A stretch of 64,000 nucleotides of DNA from NCBI GenBank assembly GCA_017308255.1, contig JAFKFN010000002.1, forward strand, positions 124,001 to 188,000. Reading direction: 5' to 3'. The stretch comes from Altererythrobacter sp. GTDB lineage: Bacteria > Pseudomonadota > Alphaproteobacteria > Sphingomonadales > Sphingomonadaceae. How positions within the stretch are numbered: the first letter of the stretch is position 1; every line of letters starts with the position of its first letter. Shown in pieces: positions 53,986 through 64,000 of the stretch. Made by a program: the position numbers and the translations under genes. Under the pieces are notes generated by a model, which saw only the letters and a program-made list of their open reading frames with translations, ran no database searches and was not told the origin of the DNA.

Positions 53986-55929
53986 ATGGCCCGCACTCCC
54001 GCCGGATCCCCGCCTCATCCCAAGGGCGCCGAACGCTTCAATGAAGAACAGGCGACCTTTTCACTGAAAGGCTCGGCGCAGCCCGATATCCAAGCGGGGC
54101 TGGCGGCGATCCGTGAAGTGGTGCGAACGTTGAAGCCCCGGCCGGGCGTCTATCGCATGCTCGATGCGCGGGGCGACGTGCTCTATGTCGGCAAGGCGCG
54201 GGCGCTGCGGAACCGTGTGGCGAACTACACCCAGATCGCCGCACTGCCGGCCCGCCTCCAGCGCATGGTCAGTCAGACCCGCGGCATGGAGATCGTCACC
54301 ACCAACAGCGAGGCGGAGGCGCTGCTGCTGGAAGCGCAGCTCATCAAGCGCTTTCGCCCGCCCTACAACGTGCTGCTGCGCGACGATAAGAGCTTCCCCT
54401 TCATCCTGCTGCGGGCCGATCACGATTTCCCGCGGATCATGAAGCATCGCGGCGCGCGCAAGGCCAAGGGCGATTACTATGGCCCCTTCGCCAGCGCCGG
54501 ATCGGTCAACACTACGATTAATGCCCTGCAGAAACTATTCCTGCTAAGGTCTTGCACCGACAGCTTTTTTGCCCGCCGCGATCGGCCATGCCTGCTCTAT
54601 CAGATCAAGCGCTGCTCGGCCCCTTGCGTCGGGCGCATCGACAAGGGCGCCTATGCCGAGCTGGTGCACGAGGCGAAGGATTTCCTCGGCGGCAAGTCCG
54701 GCGCGGTGCAGAAGAAGATCGAAGGCGCGATGCAGGACGCTGCCGAAGCGCTCGATTTCGAACGGGCGGCCATGCTGCGCGACCGGCTGCGCGCGGCGAC
54801 GTTCATTCAGGGCACGCAGGCGATCAACGCGGAAGGCGTGGGCAATGCCGATATCTTCGCGCTGGCGGCCAAGGGCGGGCAAGTGGGCATCCAGGCGTTC
54901 TTCGTGCGCGGCGGGCAGAACTGGGGCCACCGCGCGTTCTTCCCCAGCCATACGCAAGGGGTGGAGGAGGATGAGGTGCTCGCCCGGGTGCTCGCCCAGT
55001 TCTACGAGGAAGTGCCGCCGCCGCGCATGGTCCTGGTGGATCGTGAGCTGCCGGAGCGTGAGCTGCTGGAACTGGCCTTGTGCGAGGTGGCCGGGCACCG
55101 GGTGGAGATCAGCGTTCCCCAGCGCGGCACGCGCCGGCGCCTGATAGAGCAGGCCAGCCGCAACGCCGTCGAAGCGCTCGATCGCCGGCTGGCGGAAAGC
55201 GGCACTCAGGCGAAGATCCTGCGCGAGCTGACCGAGTTCCTCGAACTGCCGGAAGAACCGCGCCGGATCGAAGTCTATGACAACAGCCACATCCAGGGGA
55301 CGAAGGCAGTCGGCGCGATGATCGTGGCCGGGCCGGAAGGCTTCCGGAAGAACCAGTACCGCAAGTTCAATATCAGGGCCGCGCAGACCAATGACGATTT
55401 CGCCATGATGCGCGAGGTTTTCACGCGCCGCTTCGCCCGCGTGCAGGAGGAAGACCCCGATCGCGATTCCGACCAGTGGCCGGGCCTCGTGCTGATCGAT
55501 GGCGGCCGGGGACATATGAGCGCCGTGCGCGAGGCGCTGGAAGACCTCGGCATCGAAGACGTGCCGCTGATCGCGGTGGCCAAGGGCCCGCACCACGGGC
55601 GCGAAGGGCGCGAGGTGTTCCATTTTCCCGATGGGCGCGAGAAGACGCTGCCGGTCAATTCGGCGGTGCTGTTCTATCTCCAGCGCCTGCGTGACGAAGC
55701 GCACCGCTTCGCCATCGGCGCGCATCGGGCCAAGCGCAGTCGCGCCATCTCCGCTTCGCCGCTGGACGAAATCCCCGGCATCGGTCCGGCGCGCAAGCGG
55801 GCGCTGCTGCTGCACTTCGGCACGGCGGGAAAAGTCAGGGCGGCGGCGCTGGAAGACCTGATGCGCGTGCCCGGCGTGAGCGAAGGGGTCGCGCGCGCGA
55901 TCTACGATTTCTATCACCCGAACGGGTGA
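53986..55929 (+). CDS. uvrC: UvrABC excinuclease subunit C
   Basis: Makes both incisions in nucleotide excision repair. It has 647 residues. The N-terminal GIY-YIG nuclease (PGVYRMLDARGDVLYVGKARALRNRV, about residues 53-78) comes first. The Cys-rich middle (CLLYQIKRCSAPCVGRI) and the UVR domain (AAEALDFERAAMLRDRL) follow. The RNase H-like nuclease has VYDNSHIQGTKAVGAMIV and VLIDGGRGHMSA. Two helix-hairpin-helix motifs lie at the end (EIPGIGPARKRALL, RVPGVSEGVARAI). The start may be slightly further in, but the ATG gives a usual length. No LexA box was seen upstream, unlike uvrA. Confidence 0.95.
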   Translation: MARTPAGSPPHPKGAERFNEEQATFSLKGSAQPDIQAGLAAIREVVRTLKPRPGVYRMLDARGDVLYVGKARALRNRVANYTQIAALPARLQRMVSQTRGMEIVTTNSEAEALLLEAQLIKRFRPPYNVLLRDDKSFPFILLRADHDFPRIMKHRGARKAKGDYYGPFASAGSVNTTINALQKLFLLRSCTDSFFARRDRPCLLYQIKRCSAPCVGRIDKGAYAELVHEAKDFLGGKSGAVQKKIEGAMQDAAEALDFERAAMLRDRLRAATFIQGTQAINAEGVGNADIFALAAKGGQVGIQAFFVRGGQNWGHRAFFPSHTQGVEEDEVLARVLAQFYEEVPPPRMVLVDRELPERELLELALCEVAGHRVEISVPQRGTRRRLIEQASRNAVEALDRRLAESGTQAKILRELTEFLELPEEPRRIEVYDNSHIQGTKAVGAMIVAGPEGFRKNQYRKFNIRAAQTNDDFAMMREVFTRRFARVQEEDPDRDSDQWPGLVLIDGGRGHMSAVREALEDLGIEDVPLIAVAKGPHHGREGREVFHFPDGREKTLPVNSAVLFYLQRLRDEAHRFAIGAHRAKRSRAISASPLDEIPGIGPARKRALLLHFGTAGKVRAAALEDLMRVPGVSEGVARAIYDFYHPNG

Positions 55930-55937
55930 TCGGGCGG

Positions 55938-56843
55938 TTACCTGGCCGCTTTCACTTCGCGCAACATGCCTTCCTGCGCCACGCTGGCCACCAGTCGCCC
56001 GTCACGGGTGAATATCTGGCCGCGCCCGAACCCGCGTGCCAGCCCCGACCAGGGGCTGTCCGTCACGTAAAGCAGCCATTCGTCGGCGCGGAAGGCGTCG
56101 TGGAACCACACCGCGTGATCCAGGCTGGCGGCCTTGATCTGCCCCATGTGGAAGCTGAGCCCGTGCGGCTGGATCGCGGTGGAGAGGAGCTGGAAGTCGC
56201 TGGCATAGGCCAGAACGGCGCGGTGGATCGGCGGATCGTCGGGCAGCGCGGCCACCGTGCGGAACCAGCAATGCGCCACTGGCTTGCGCTTGCCGGGGGA
56301 TTGCCAGTTGCGCAGTTCCACCGAACGAACGTCGATCGGCCGGGGCCGCAGCATCAGGTTGCGCAACAGGCCTTCGGGCATGGTTTCGGCAAAGCGCCGC
56401 CGCACCGCCGTCTCCGGCTCCAGATCCTCGGGCGGAGGGACATCGGGCATCTCGGCGAACTGATGGTGCAGGCCTTCCTGCGGCTTCTGGAACGAAGCGA
56501 TCAGGTTGAGGATCGGCTGGCCCTGCTGGCTGGCGACGACGCGGCGATTGGAAAAGCTGCGCCCGTCCAGATCGCGTTTCACGCGGAACTCGATCGGAAA
56601 TTCGTCACTGCCGCTGCGCAGGAAATAGGCATGCAGCGAATGGGTGTGGCGATCGTCGGGCACGGTACGCCGCGCGGCGACGAGGGCCTGGGCGATGGCC
56701 TGGCCGCCGAACACCCGGCCCGTCCCCTCGGTCTGACGGCGGCCGATGAACTTGTCTCCCCCGCGCCCTTCCAGGTCGAACAGCAGGATCAGATCGGCAA
56801 CGAGTTGTTCGGGCGTGGGCTGGGACGAAACGAGCGTGGCCAT
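55938..56843 (-). CDS. tesB: Acyl-CoA thioesterase II
   Basis: Hydrolyses medium- and long-chain acyl-CoA to free acids. It has 301 residues with two hot-dog domains. The first has EGTGRVFGGQAIAQALVAARRTV and HAYFLRSG. The second carries the catalytic Asp in ASLDHAVWFHD, the Ser/Thr in YVTDSPWSGLARGFGRG and the Gln in VASVAQEGMLR. It is monocistronic and convergent with uvrC, with eight bases between them. Confidence 0.93.
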   Translation of the reverse strand: MATLVSSQPTPEQLVADLILLFDLEGRGGDKFIGRRQTEGTGRVFGGQAIAQALVAARRTVPDDRHTHSLHAYFLRSGSDEFPIEFRVKRDLDGRSFSNRRVVASQQGQPILNLIASFQKPQEGLHHQFAEMPDVPPPEDLEPETAVRRRFAETMPEGLLRNLMLRPRPIDVRSVELRNWQSPGKRKPVAHCWFRTVAALPDDPPIHRAVLAYASDFQLLSTAIQPHGLSFHMGQIKAASLDHAVWFHDAFRADEWLLYVTDSPWSGLARGFGRGQIFTRDGRLVASVAQEGMLREVKAAR

Positions 56844-57155
56844 CCCCGTGCCTTGCGCGCCACCATGCCACCAGTCAACCGCGGTTCAGGTTCAGACCGG
56901 ACGCGGGGCATGGCAAGCGCCAGGGATTGCCGCACCCCTGTTGCACGCCGGCCACCGTCCGGGCTGCCCGGGATCGAAGTCTGGCCGGTAAGGGGCGGCG
57001 TCCGATGCCCACGCGTCCGCCGCCGTGAAACTCCTGGCGTGAAAGGCTTACGCCGTTTCGTATGATGCGGGACAGCGGCGCGCCGCGGTGGTCGGGTAAG
57101 AAAAACCCCACCCGACCAGGGCCGGGTGGGGTCATTCGCGTGTCGGCGAGGCGGC
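56844..57155. other. 312-base intergenic region
   Basis: Upstream of tesB and downstream of hppA, both on the minus strand. It holds the hppA terminator (57097-57131). No gene is supported in the rest, and no clear promoter could be placed. Confidence 0.5.
57097..57131 (-). terminator. Rho-independent terminator of hppA
   Basis: On the minus strand CCCCACCCG (57131-57123), an eight-base loop, CGGGTGGGG (57114-57106) and then TTTTTCTTA. It begins 25 bases past the hppA stop. Confidence 0.9.
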
Positions 57156-59240
<2,085 letters not shown>

Positions 59241-59501
59241 GACCTGGACATTCCCCCTTCCTCATCCTCTCAGAAGAATGCGCGGCCCGATCGTGGCGCC
59301 GGGTCCGCGCAGACCCTGATGGCTATAGGGCGGGCCGAACAGGCGCAAGCTTAAAAGCCGCGCGCCCGCGCGGGGCGCGCCCGCGCCCCGAAATGTGACG
59401 CCGAAGCACGGAATCTTGCCGTTCTTCATGGTTTATGCGAGGTTAACCCTGTTTACTATAACGGCGCGTAAGGCGGTCTGGGGACCGTTTCAGGGGGTCG
59501 C

Positions 59502-60488
59502 ATGGCGTTGAACGGAATGGCTGGAGAAGCCCATCTGCTCGCGCGCGAAGGCGCGGAACATGACGCGCGCGCTCGTTCCTCGGGCGGCGCGGCGATCCCG
59601 TTGCTCGGCCCCGACGGGCTCGATCGGCACGTCCGCCGCGATCTGCGAAAGCAGGAAATCGCCGTGGCCCGGCAGTTCATGGGCGGCCGGATGTGGCTCT
59701 ATGTCGTGGCCGCCTGGGGCTCCTTCGCCGTGTGGCTCAGCTTCTTCCCGCTGGCCGTGATGCACTGGCTGAACCTGCCGCTGGCTTTCGTGCTGAGCTG
59801 CATTTTCGCCACCGGCGGCTATGTCACCAGTCACGAGGCGATGCATTCCAACATCGCCCGCCCGAACAGCCGGCATTACTGGATCAACGAATGGGTGGGG
59901 AAGGTCTCCACCATCCCGATCGTCTTCCCGTTCTCCATGGCGCGGCTGATGCACCTGGAGCATCATTATCACTGCAACGATCCGCAGAAGGACCCGGATT
60001 ACAGCGACGAGGCGCCCAGCGCGCTGAAGGCGTGGTACAAGACGTGGTACAACCGCCAGCCGGGCGTGGACGGCTCCATCCATGCCTACAAGCGCATCCT
60101 GGCCGAAATGGGTACGCCGGAAGCGGCCAAGGCGCTGCGTGACACGCTGAAGCTGCAACTCCTGTTCATGGCCGTGCTCTTCGCCATGGCGTGGGGCGGT
60201 TATGCGATCGAGGCGGCGCTGATCTGGTGGCTGCCGCGCCACGTGGGCCTCAGCTACATCCGCTTCTACCTCAGCTGGGCGCCGCATCACCCGCGCGAAG
60301 GGCGCACCGGCCGCTATGAGAACACCAAGGTGTTCAAGAGCCGGCTGGGTCACGTGCTCTCGATGGGGATGGAAACCCATCTCGTCCATCACCTCTATCC
60401 GAACATTCCCAACCACCGCACGAAAGAGGCGTACTTCGCGCTCAAGCCGATCCTGGCGCAGCGCGGGGTCGATACCTCTTCGCTTTAA
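59502..60488 (+). CDS. Membrane fatty acid desaturase-family protein, copy 1
   Basis: Di-iron membrane oxygenase of 328 residues. The three histidine boxes are HEAMH, HLEHHYH and HLVHHLYP, as in fatty acid desaturases and CrtR-like carotenoid hydroxylases. Hydrophobic segments flank them (LYVVAAWGSFAVWLSFFPLAV, LLFMAVLFAMAWGGYAIEAAL). Lipid versus carotenoid substrate cannot be decided from sequence alone. The ATG follows AGGGGG. It heads a three-gene run with a small membrane protein and a paralogue at 60691-61659. Confidence 0.85.
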   Translation: MALNGMAGEAHLLAREGAEHDARARSSGGAAIPLLGPDGLDRHVRRDLRKQEIAVARQFMGGRMWLYVVAAWGSFAVWLSFFPLAVMHWLNLPLAFVLSCIFATGGYVTSHEAMHSNIARPNSRHYWINEWVGKVSTIPIVFPFSMARLMHLEHHYHCNDPQKDPDYSDEAPSALKAWYKTWYNRQPGVDGSIHAYKRILAEMGTPEAAKALRDTLKLQLLFMAVLFAMAWGGYAIEAALIWWLPRHVGLSYIRFYLSWAPHHPREGRTGRYENTKVFKSRLGHVLSMGMETHLVHHLYPNIPNHRTKEAYFALKPILAQRGVDTSSL

Positions 60489-60499
60489 GGACGCACCGC

Positions 60500-60694
60500 A
60501 TGGAACTCGCGCTCAGGAAGCTGTTCTACGTGATGCCGTTCCTGTTCGGGATCGGCTTCATCGCCCCGCTGATCGCGCAGACCATGGCCTATTGGGACGT
60601 GGCAGCGCCCTTCGGGATGAGCCGCATCGCCTTCGGCCTGTTGATCGGCGCGCCCTGGGGCCTCTACGCCATGCTGCGCGGACGCTGGATTTGA
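60500..60694 (+). CDS. Small membrane protein, 64 aa
   Basis: Two hydrophobic segments (LFYVMPFLFGIGFIAPLIAQTM and IAFGLLIGAPWGLYAMLRG) with a short loop. No known family is recognised. The ATG has AAGGA eight bases upstream, 11 bases after the first desaturase stop. Its stop overlaps the TTG start of the second desaturase (TTGA). That tight packing supports a real gene, perhaps a desaturase accessory subunit. Confidence 0.7.
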   Translation: MELALRKLFYVMPFLFGIGFIAPLIAQTMAYWDVAAPFGMSRIAFGLLIGAPWGLYAMLRGRWI

Positions 60695-61659
60695 CGGAGC
60701 AGCTTCGCCTCGCGCCCGGCCCGGCGGCCGAAGCGCTTTCGCCCGATGCGCCGGCCTTCCCGCTGGGCAGGGGCGGCGAGCTGGACAAGCACGTGCGGGT
60801 GGACCTGCTGCGGCAGGAAAAGGCGATCGCGAAGAAGTATTACGCCATCGGCCAGGCGATCCGCTGGAAATACGTCGTCGCCACGCTGCTCGGCTTCGGC
60901 CTGTGGGTCTCGCTCTTTCCGCTGACGATGCTCGGCATCGTGCCGCTGTGGGCCGCGTTCATCGTATCCTACCTCATCGCCACGGCCGGCTATGTCACCG
61001 CGCATGAGGCTATGCATTCGACGATCGGCCGCAAGGGCACGAAGGGGTGGTTCTGGAACGAGTTGACCGGCCAGCTTTCCATGGTCCCGCTGATGTTCCC
61101 CTTCAGCATCGCCCGCGCCACCCATTTGCAGCACCATCGCTTTCCCAACGATCCGCTGCGCGATCCGGATTATCCCGATGGCGCGCCGAACTTGCGCGCG
61201 GCGCTGTGGAAGGCGTGGCTGAACCGCCAGCCCGGCAAGACCGCGCAGGCGCACCACATCAAGAAAGTGATGCTGGAACAAGTCGGCACGCCCGAAGCCA
61301 GGCGCGCGCTCAAGGAAACCGCGCTGGTCCAGCTGGCCGGCACGCTGTTCTTCATCGGCATGGCGCTGGCCGGCTATGCGATGGAGATCGCCATGGTCTG
61401 GTGGCTGCCGCGCTGGCTGGCGCTGATCCACACGCATGTGTTCTTCAGCTGGGAAACGCACCACCCCCAGACGGGGCGAGGCCGCTATGACAACACGCGC
61501 ATTTTCAAAAGCAGCGTGGGCAGCTTCCTGTCGATGTGGATCGAGTTCCACCTGGTCCACCACCTCTATCCCAACATCCCGATGCACCTGACCAAGAAGG
61601 CCTATTTCGAGATGAAGCCAGTGCTCGAAGCGCGCGGCGTGGATTGCAGCGCGCACTGA
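60691..61659 (+). CDS. Membrane fatty acid desaturase-family protein, copy 2
   Basis: Paralogue of the desaturase at 59502, 322 residues. Histidine boxes are HEAMH, HLQHHRF and HLVHHLYP; the middle box has Arg-Phe where the first copy has Tyr-His. The shared layout (ELDKHVRVDLLRQEKAIA, FSIARATHLQHH, then GRYDNTRIFKSSVGSFLSMWIEFHLVHH) shows tandem duplication and divergence. The open frame extends upstream, but the TTG at 60691, coupled to the small membrane gene, gives a normal length. Probably the two enzymes act on related substrates. Confidence 0.82.
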   Translation: MTEQLRLAPGPAAEALSPDAPAFPLGRGGELDKHVRVDLLRQEKAIAKKYYAIGQAIRWKYVVATLLGFGLWVSLFPLTMLGIVPLWAAFIVSYLIATAGYVTAHEAMHSTIGRKGTKGWFWNELTGQLSMVPLMFPFSIARATHLQHHRFPNDPLRDPDYPDGAPNLRAALWKAWLNRQPGKTAQAHHIKKVMLEQVGTPEARRALKETALVQLAGTLFFIGMALAGYAMEIAMVWWLPRWLALIHTHVFFSWETHHPQTGRGRYDNTRIFKSSVGSFLSMWIEFHLVHHLYPNIPMHLTKKAYFEMKPVLEARGVDCSAH

Positions 61660-61668
61660 ACCTGCTCT

Positions 61669-61764
61669 CGTCATTGCGAGATTCTCGTCATTGCGAGCGC
61701 AGCGAAGCAATCCAGAGCGTATCGCCCGGCCGCCCTGGATTGCTTCGCTACGCTCGCAATGACG
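61669..61764. repeat. Dispersed CGTCATTGCGAGCG...CAATCCAG inverted repeat
   Basis: Arms 61686-61715 and 61735-61764 are near-perfect complements (ends CGTCATTGCGAG and CTCGCAATGACG), separated by 19 bases. An extra partial unit precedes them at 61669-61680. It sits between the convergent desaturase and thiL genes, where such elements often act as two-way transcription barriers. A shorter relative is at 39681-39746. Confidence 0.75.
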
Positions 61765-61835
61765 ATCTGGGGGGCTGGGCGATACTACTCCAGCACCACC
61801 TCCGCTGCTGCCTCCCCGCCCGCAAGGGAAGAGGG

Positions 61836-62717
61836 CTACGGCCCGCCGTGTTGCCAGCCCAGGCCCTCGCTGTTCACCAGCGGCTCCCCGTCCAGGAACA
61901 GCTGCGCGAAGCCCCGCGGTTCCACCATGCCGATATGCGTGGCCGAAACCGGCGGCTCCGTGCCGGGGGGCAGGGTGAACAGCAGCTCGTAATCGTCGCC
62001 CCAGCGCAAGGCGTCGAGCCGCCGGCTCTCGGGCGCGGCGATGGGCACGGCGCGGCTGTCGATCGCCAGCGATATCTCGCTTGCCCCGGCCAGCCGCCAG
62101 GCGTCGAGCAGCAGGCCGTCCGATACGTCCATCATGGCGCTGGCGAGCGGGGCGAGGGCCTGCCCCTCGGCCAGCCGGGGGCGGGGACGGCGATAGGCGG
62201 CGCTGTCCGCGCCGCTGCCGTCACGCAGGGCCTCGAAGCCCAGCATGGCGGCGCCCGGCGCGCCTGTCAGCCACAGCGTATCGCCCGGCCGCGCCCCGGC
62301 GCGGGAGGGGACCGGCTTGTGGCTCGCGCGGCCGACCGCCGTCAGGCCATGGGCCCGGGGCGGCCCGCCGGAAGAGGTGTCGCCGCCCAGCAGCGGCACC
62401 CCGTATTCACCCAGCACTTGCCCCAGCCCTTCCACGAACCGCCGGTCGTCTTCCCCCAGCATGAAGCCCAGCAGCACGCCGATCGGCTGCGCCCCTTTGG
62501 CGGCTAGGTCCGACAGATTGCGCGCAACCAGCTTCCAGGCCACGTCCTCCGGGTCCTGGCCTGGCAGGAAGTGCACGCCTTCCACCATCATGTCATGCGT
62601 CAGCACCAGCGCCTCGCCGCCAATCTCGATCACGGCGGCATCGTCGACCAGGCCGCGCGCGGCGGGGTGCGTGGCGAGGGCGCGCAGCGCTCCGATGAAG
62701 GCGGCTTCCCCGCTCAT
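61836..62717 (-). CDS. thiL: Thiamine-monophosphate kinase
   Basis: Last step of thiamine diphosphate synthesis: ATP-dependent phosphorylation of thiamine monophosphate. It has 293 residues. The opening MSGEAAFIGALR, then LVDDAAVIEIGGEALVLTHDMMVEGVHF, carries the magnesium-binding aspartates. LLGGDTSSGG and MMDVSDGLLLDAWRLAGAS are the other hallmarks, with RWGDDYELLFTLP near the end. The frame extends upstream through nusB, but the ATG at 62717, 11 bases after nusB, gives the proper N-terminus. The product feeds cofactor to the 2-oxoglutarate dehydrogenase E1 encoded at the other end of the window. Confidence 0.93.
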   Translation of the reverse strand: MSGEAAFIGALRALATHPAARGLVDDAAVIEIGGEALVLTHDMMVEGVHFLPGQDPEDVAWKLVARNLSDLAAKGAQPIGVLLGFMLGEDDRRFVEGLGQVLGEYGVPLLGGDTSSGGPPRAHGLTAVGRASHKPVPSRAGARPGDTLWLTGAPGAAMLGFEALRDGSGADSAAYRRPRPRLAEGQALAPLASAMMDVSDGLLLDAWRLAGASEISLAIDSRAVPIAAPESRRLDALRWGDDYELLFTLPPGTEPPVSATHIGMVEPRGFAQLFLDGEPLVNSEGLGWQHGGP

Positions 62718-62728
62718 CGCCGGCGGCC

Positions 62729-63178
62729 CTAGCGCACCGCCTTCGCTACCGCGTCCAGCACGCCGTTGACGAACTTCGCCTCGCGCGCGTCGAAGAACGC
62801 GTGGGCGACATCGACGTATTCGCTGATCGCGCTGCCGGTCGGCACGTCCGGCCGTGCCAGCAGCTCGTAAGTCCCGGCGCGCAGGATCTGGAGCATGGTC
62901 TTGTCGAGCCGGGACAGGCTCCACCCCTGCGCCAGCCGTTCGGTCAGGCGGGCGTCGATCTCTTCCTGCCGCGCATCCACGCCGCGCACCACGTCGTCGA
63001 AGAAATCGACTTCGGCTTCGATGTATTGCGCGTCCTCGATTTCGCGGCCCAGCCGGTGCTGGTGGAACTCGTTGAGCAGGCGGGCGATGGGCGTCTTTTC
63101 CATCTCGCGCTGATAGAGCGCCTGAACCGCGGCGAGGCGGGCGGCAGCGCGCGAGCGTGATCGGGGGGGGCTGTTCAT
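62729..63178 (-). CDS. nusB: Transcription antitermination protein NusB
   Basis: Helical RNA-binding protein that with NusE/S10 binds boxA of rRNA transcripts, 149 residues. The Arg-rich N-terminus (RSRSRAAARLAAVQALYQREM) and the late RAGTYELLARPDVPTGSAISEYVDVAHAF and AKFVNGVLDAVAK are the NusB core. The ATG at 63178 overlaps the hisD stop (ATGA). The order hisD-nusB-thiL is well known in alphaproteobacteria. Confidence 0.93.
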   Translation of the reverse strand: MNSPPRSRSRAAARLAAVQALYQREMEKTPIARLLNEFHQHRLGREIEDAQYIEAEVDFFDDVVRGVDARQEEIDARLTERLAQGWSLSRLDKTMLQILRAGTYELLARPDVPTGSAISEYVDVAHAFFDAREAKFVNGVLDAVAKAVR

Positions 63179-64000
63179 GCCAGGCGCAGTTCGACGGACT
63201 TGGCGTGGGCCGGCAGGCCCTCCGCCTCGGCCAGCGCCACGGCGGCGGGGCCGATCTTGGCCAGCGCATCGGGGCTGACAGCGATGAAGCTGGTGCGCTT
63301 CATGAAGTCGAGCACGGACAGCCCACTGGCGAAGCGTGCGCGGCGGCCGGTGGGGAGCACGTGATTGGGGCCGGCCACATAATCGCCCACCGCTTCCGGC
63401 GTGTGCCGGCCGAGGAACACGCTGCCTGCGTGGCGCAGCTGGGCGAAGAGGGCCTCCGGCTCGTCCACCGCCAGCTCGACGTGCTCTGCGGCGAGGCGAT
63501 TGGCGAGGGCAGGGGCTTCGGACAGGTCGGACACCACCAGCAGCACGCCGTTGGCGTCCCAGCTCTGCCGCGCGACGCGTTCGGTCGAAAGCATCGTGCA
63601 CTGCACGTCCACCCGATCCTCCACCTGGCCGGCGAAGCCTTCGTCGTCGGTGATGAGGATCGATTGCGCGGACGGATCGTGCTCCGCCTGGCTCAGCAGG
63701 TCGGCGGCGATCCAGTCGGGATCGTTCTTGCCGTCGGCGATGACCAGGATCTCGCTCGGCCCGGCGACCATGTCGATGCCGACCACGCCGTAAAGCTGGC
63801 GCTTGGCTTCCGCCACCCAGGCGTTGCCGGGGCCGGTGACGACATCCACCGGCTTGATCCGCTCGGTGCCGTAAGCCAGCGCGGCCACGGCCTGGGCCCC
63901 GCCCACGCGCCAGATCTCGTCCACGCCCGCCAGGTGCGCGGCGGCGAGCACCAGCGGGTTCACCTCGCCGCGCGGCGTCGGGGTGACGACCGCCAGCCGC
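63175..64000 (-). CDS. hisD: Histidinol dehydrogenase, N-terminal part outside window
   Basis: Zinc- and NAD-dependent enzyme for the last two steps of histidine synthesis. About 274 C-terminal residues are present, starting in VVTPTPRGEVNPLVLAAAHLAG; roughly 150-170 residues are missing. EIWRVGGAQAVAALAYGTERIKPVDVVTGPGNAWVAEAKRQ is the family signature. The catalytic Glu-His pair is in LAAEHVELAV, and a zinc ligand region is in YVAGPNHVLPTGRRARFASGLS. It is followed at once by nusB with a four-base overlap. Confidence 0.95.
   Translation of the reverse strand, partial: RLAVVTPTPRGEVNPLVLAAAHLAGVDEIWRVGGAQAVAALAYGTERIKPVDVVTGPGNAWVAEAKRQLYGVVGIDMVAGPSEILVIADGKNDPDWIAADLLSQAEHDPSAQSILITDDEGFAGQVEDRVDVQCTMLSTERVARQSWDANGVLLVVSDLSEAPALANRLAAEHVELAVDEPEALFAQLRHAGSVFLGRHTPEAVGDYVAGPNHVLPTGRRARFASGLSVLDFMKRTSFIAVSPDALAKIGPAAVALAEAEGLPAHAKSVELRLA

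Overview
The window is high-GC DNA that looks like a chromosome segment of an alphaproteobacterium in Sphingomonadales (Sphingomonadaceae/Erythrobacteraceae type). This is inferred from the mdh-sucD-sucA-sucB-lpd block, the infA-maf-RNase E/G-like-yacG block, a MipZ-like ATPase beside uvrC, an alphaproteobacterial GAAC-N7-GAAC SOS box, many TonB receptors, and dispersed GC-rich palindromes. No rRNA, CRISPR array or insertion sequence was seen. There is one tRNA (Phe).

Layout. 1-0.5 kb: ParDE-type toxin-antitoxin pair (toxin cut by the window edge) with a palindromic operator. 0.5-8.6 kb: TCA-cycle operon on the minus strand (mdh, sucD, 2-oxoglutarate dehydrogenase E1 and E2, a DUF1877 gene, lipoamide dehydrogenase). 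8.8-15.8 kb: GGDEF-EAL protein, M3 metallopeptidase lipoprotein, RNA 2',3'-cyclic phosphodiesterase, HdeD membrane protein and Hsp20. 16-18.5 kb: YadA-type trimeric autotransporter broken by one frameshift, with an unusually AT-rich upstream region. 18.8-21.9 kb: uvrA under a LexA box, carrying an in-frame repeat insertion. 22-25 kb: accessory island with a lower-GC ATPase gene of unknown function that has a HEPN-like tail, beside a decayed parDE locus whose operator is almost identical to that of the intact pair. 25-30.5 kb: an HTH-like protein fused in frame to a CHRD protein, rlpA, about 0.9 kb without a supportable protein gene, and argG.

31-38.8 kb: a metal/redox region built around a MerR regulator. 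On the minus strand merR, an SDR reductase, a cytochrome b561 and a molybdopterin oxidoreductase overlap one another. Divergently, glutaredoxin-MauE, CopC, CopD, a DUF2946 protein, a TonB receptor and a YcnI-like protein form a probable copper-handling operon. 39-45.7 kb: outer-membrane barrel and an RND efflux trio (MFP, permease, OMF). 45.8-49.5 kb: amidase, tRNA-Phe, yacG, RNase E/G-like, maf and infA. 49.7-56.8 kb: a TonB-like receptor with a Gly/Pro-rich, EF-hand-like insert, a MipZ-like ATPase, uvrC and tesB. 57-61.7 kb: proton-pumping pyrophosphatase and two paralogous membrane desaturases around a 64-residue membrane protein. 61.8-64 kb: thiL, nusB and the C-terminal part of hisD.

The best candidates for something undescribed are the isolated ATPase/HEPN-like gene at 22243-24204, the gene-poor stretch 27668-28605, and the receptor with the EF-hand-like insert. 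All family calls are by eye; no database search was possible.
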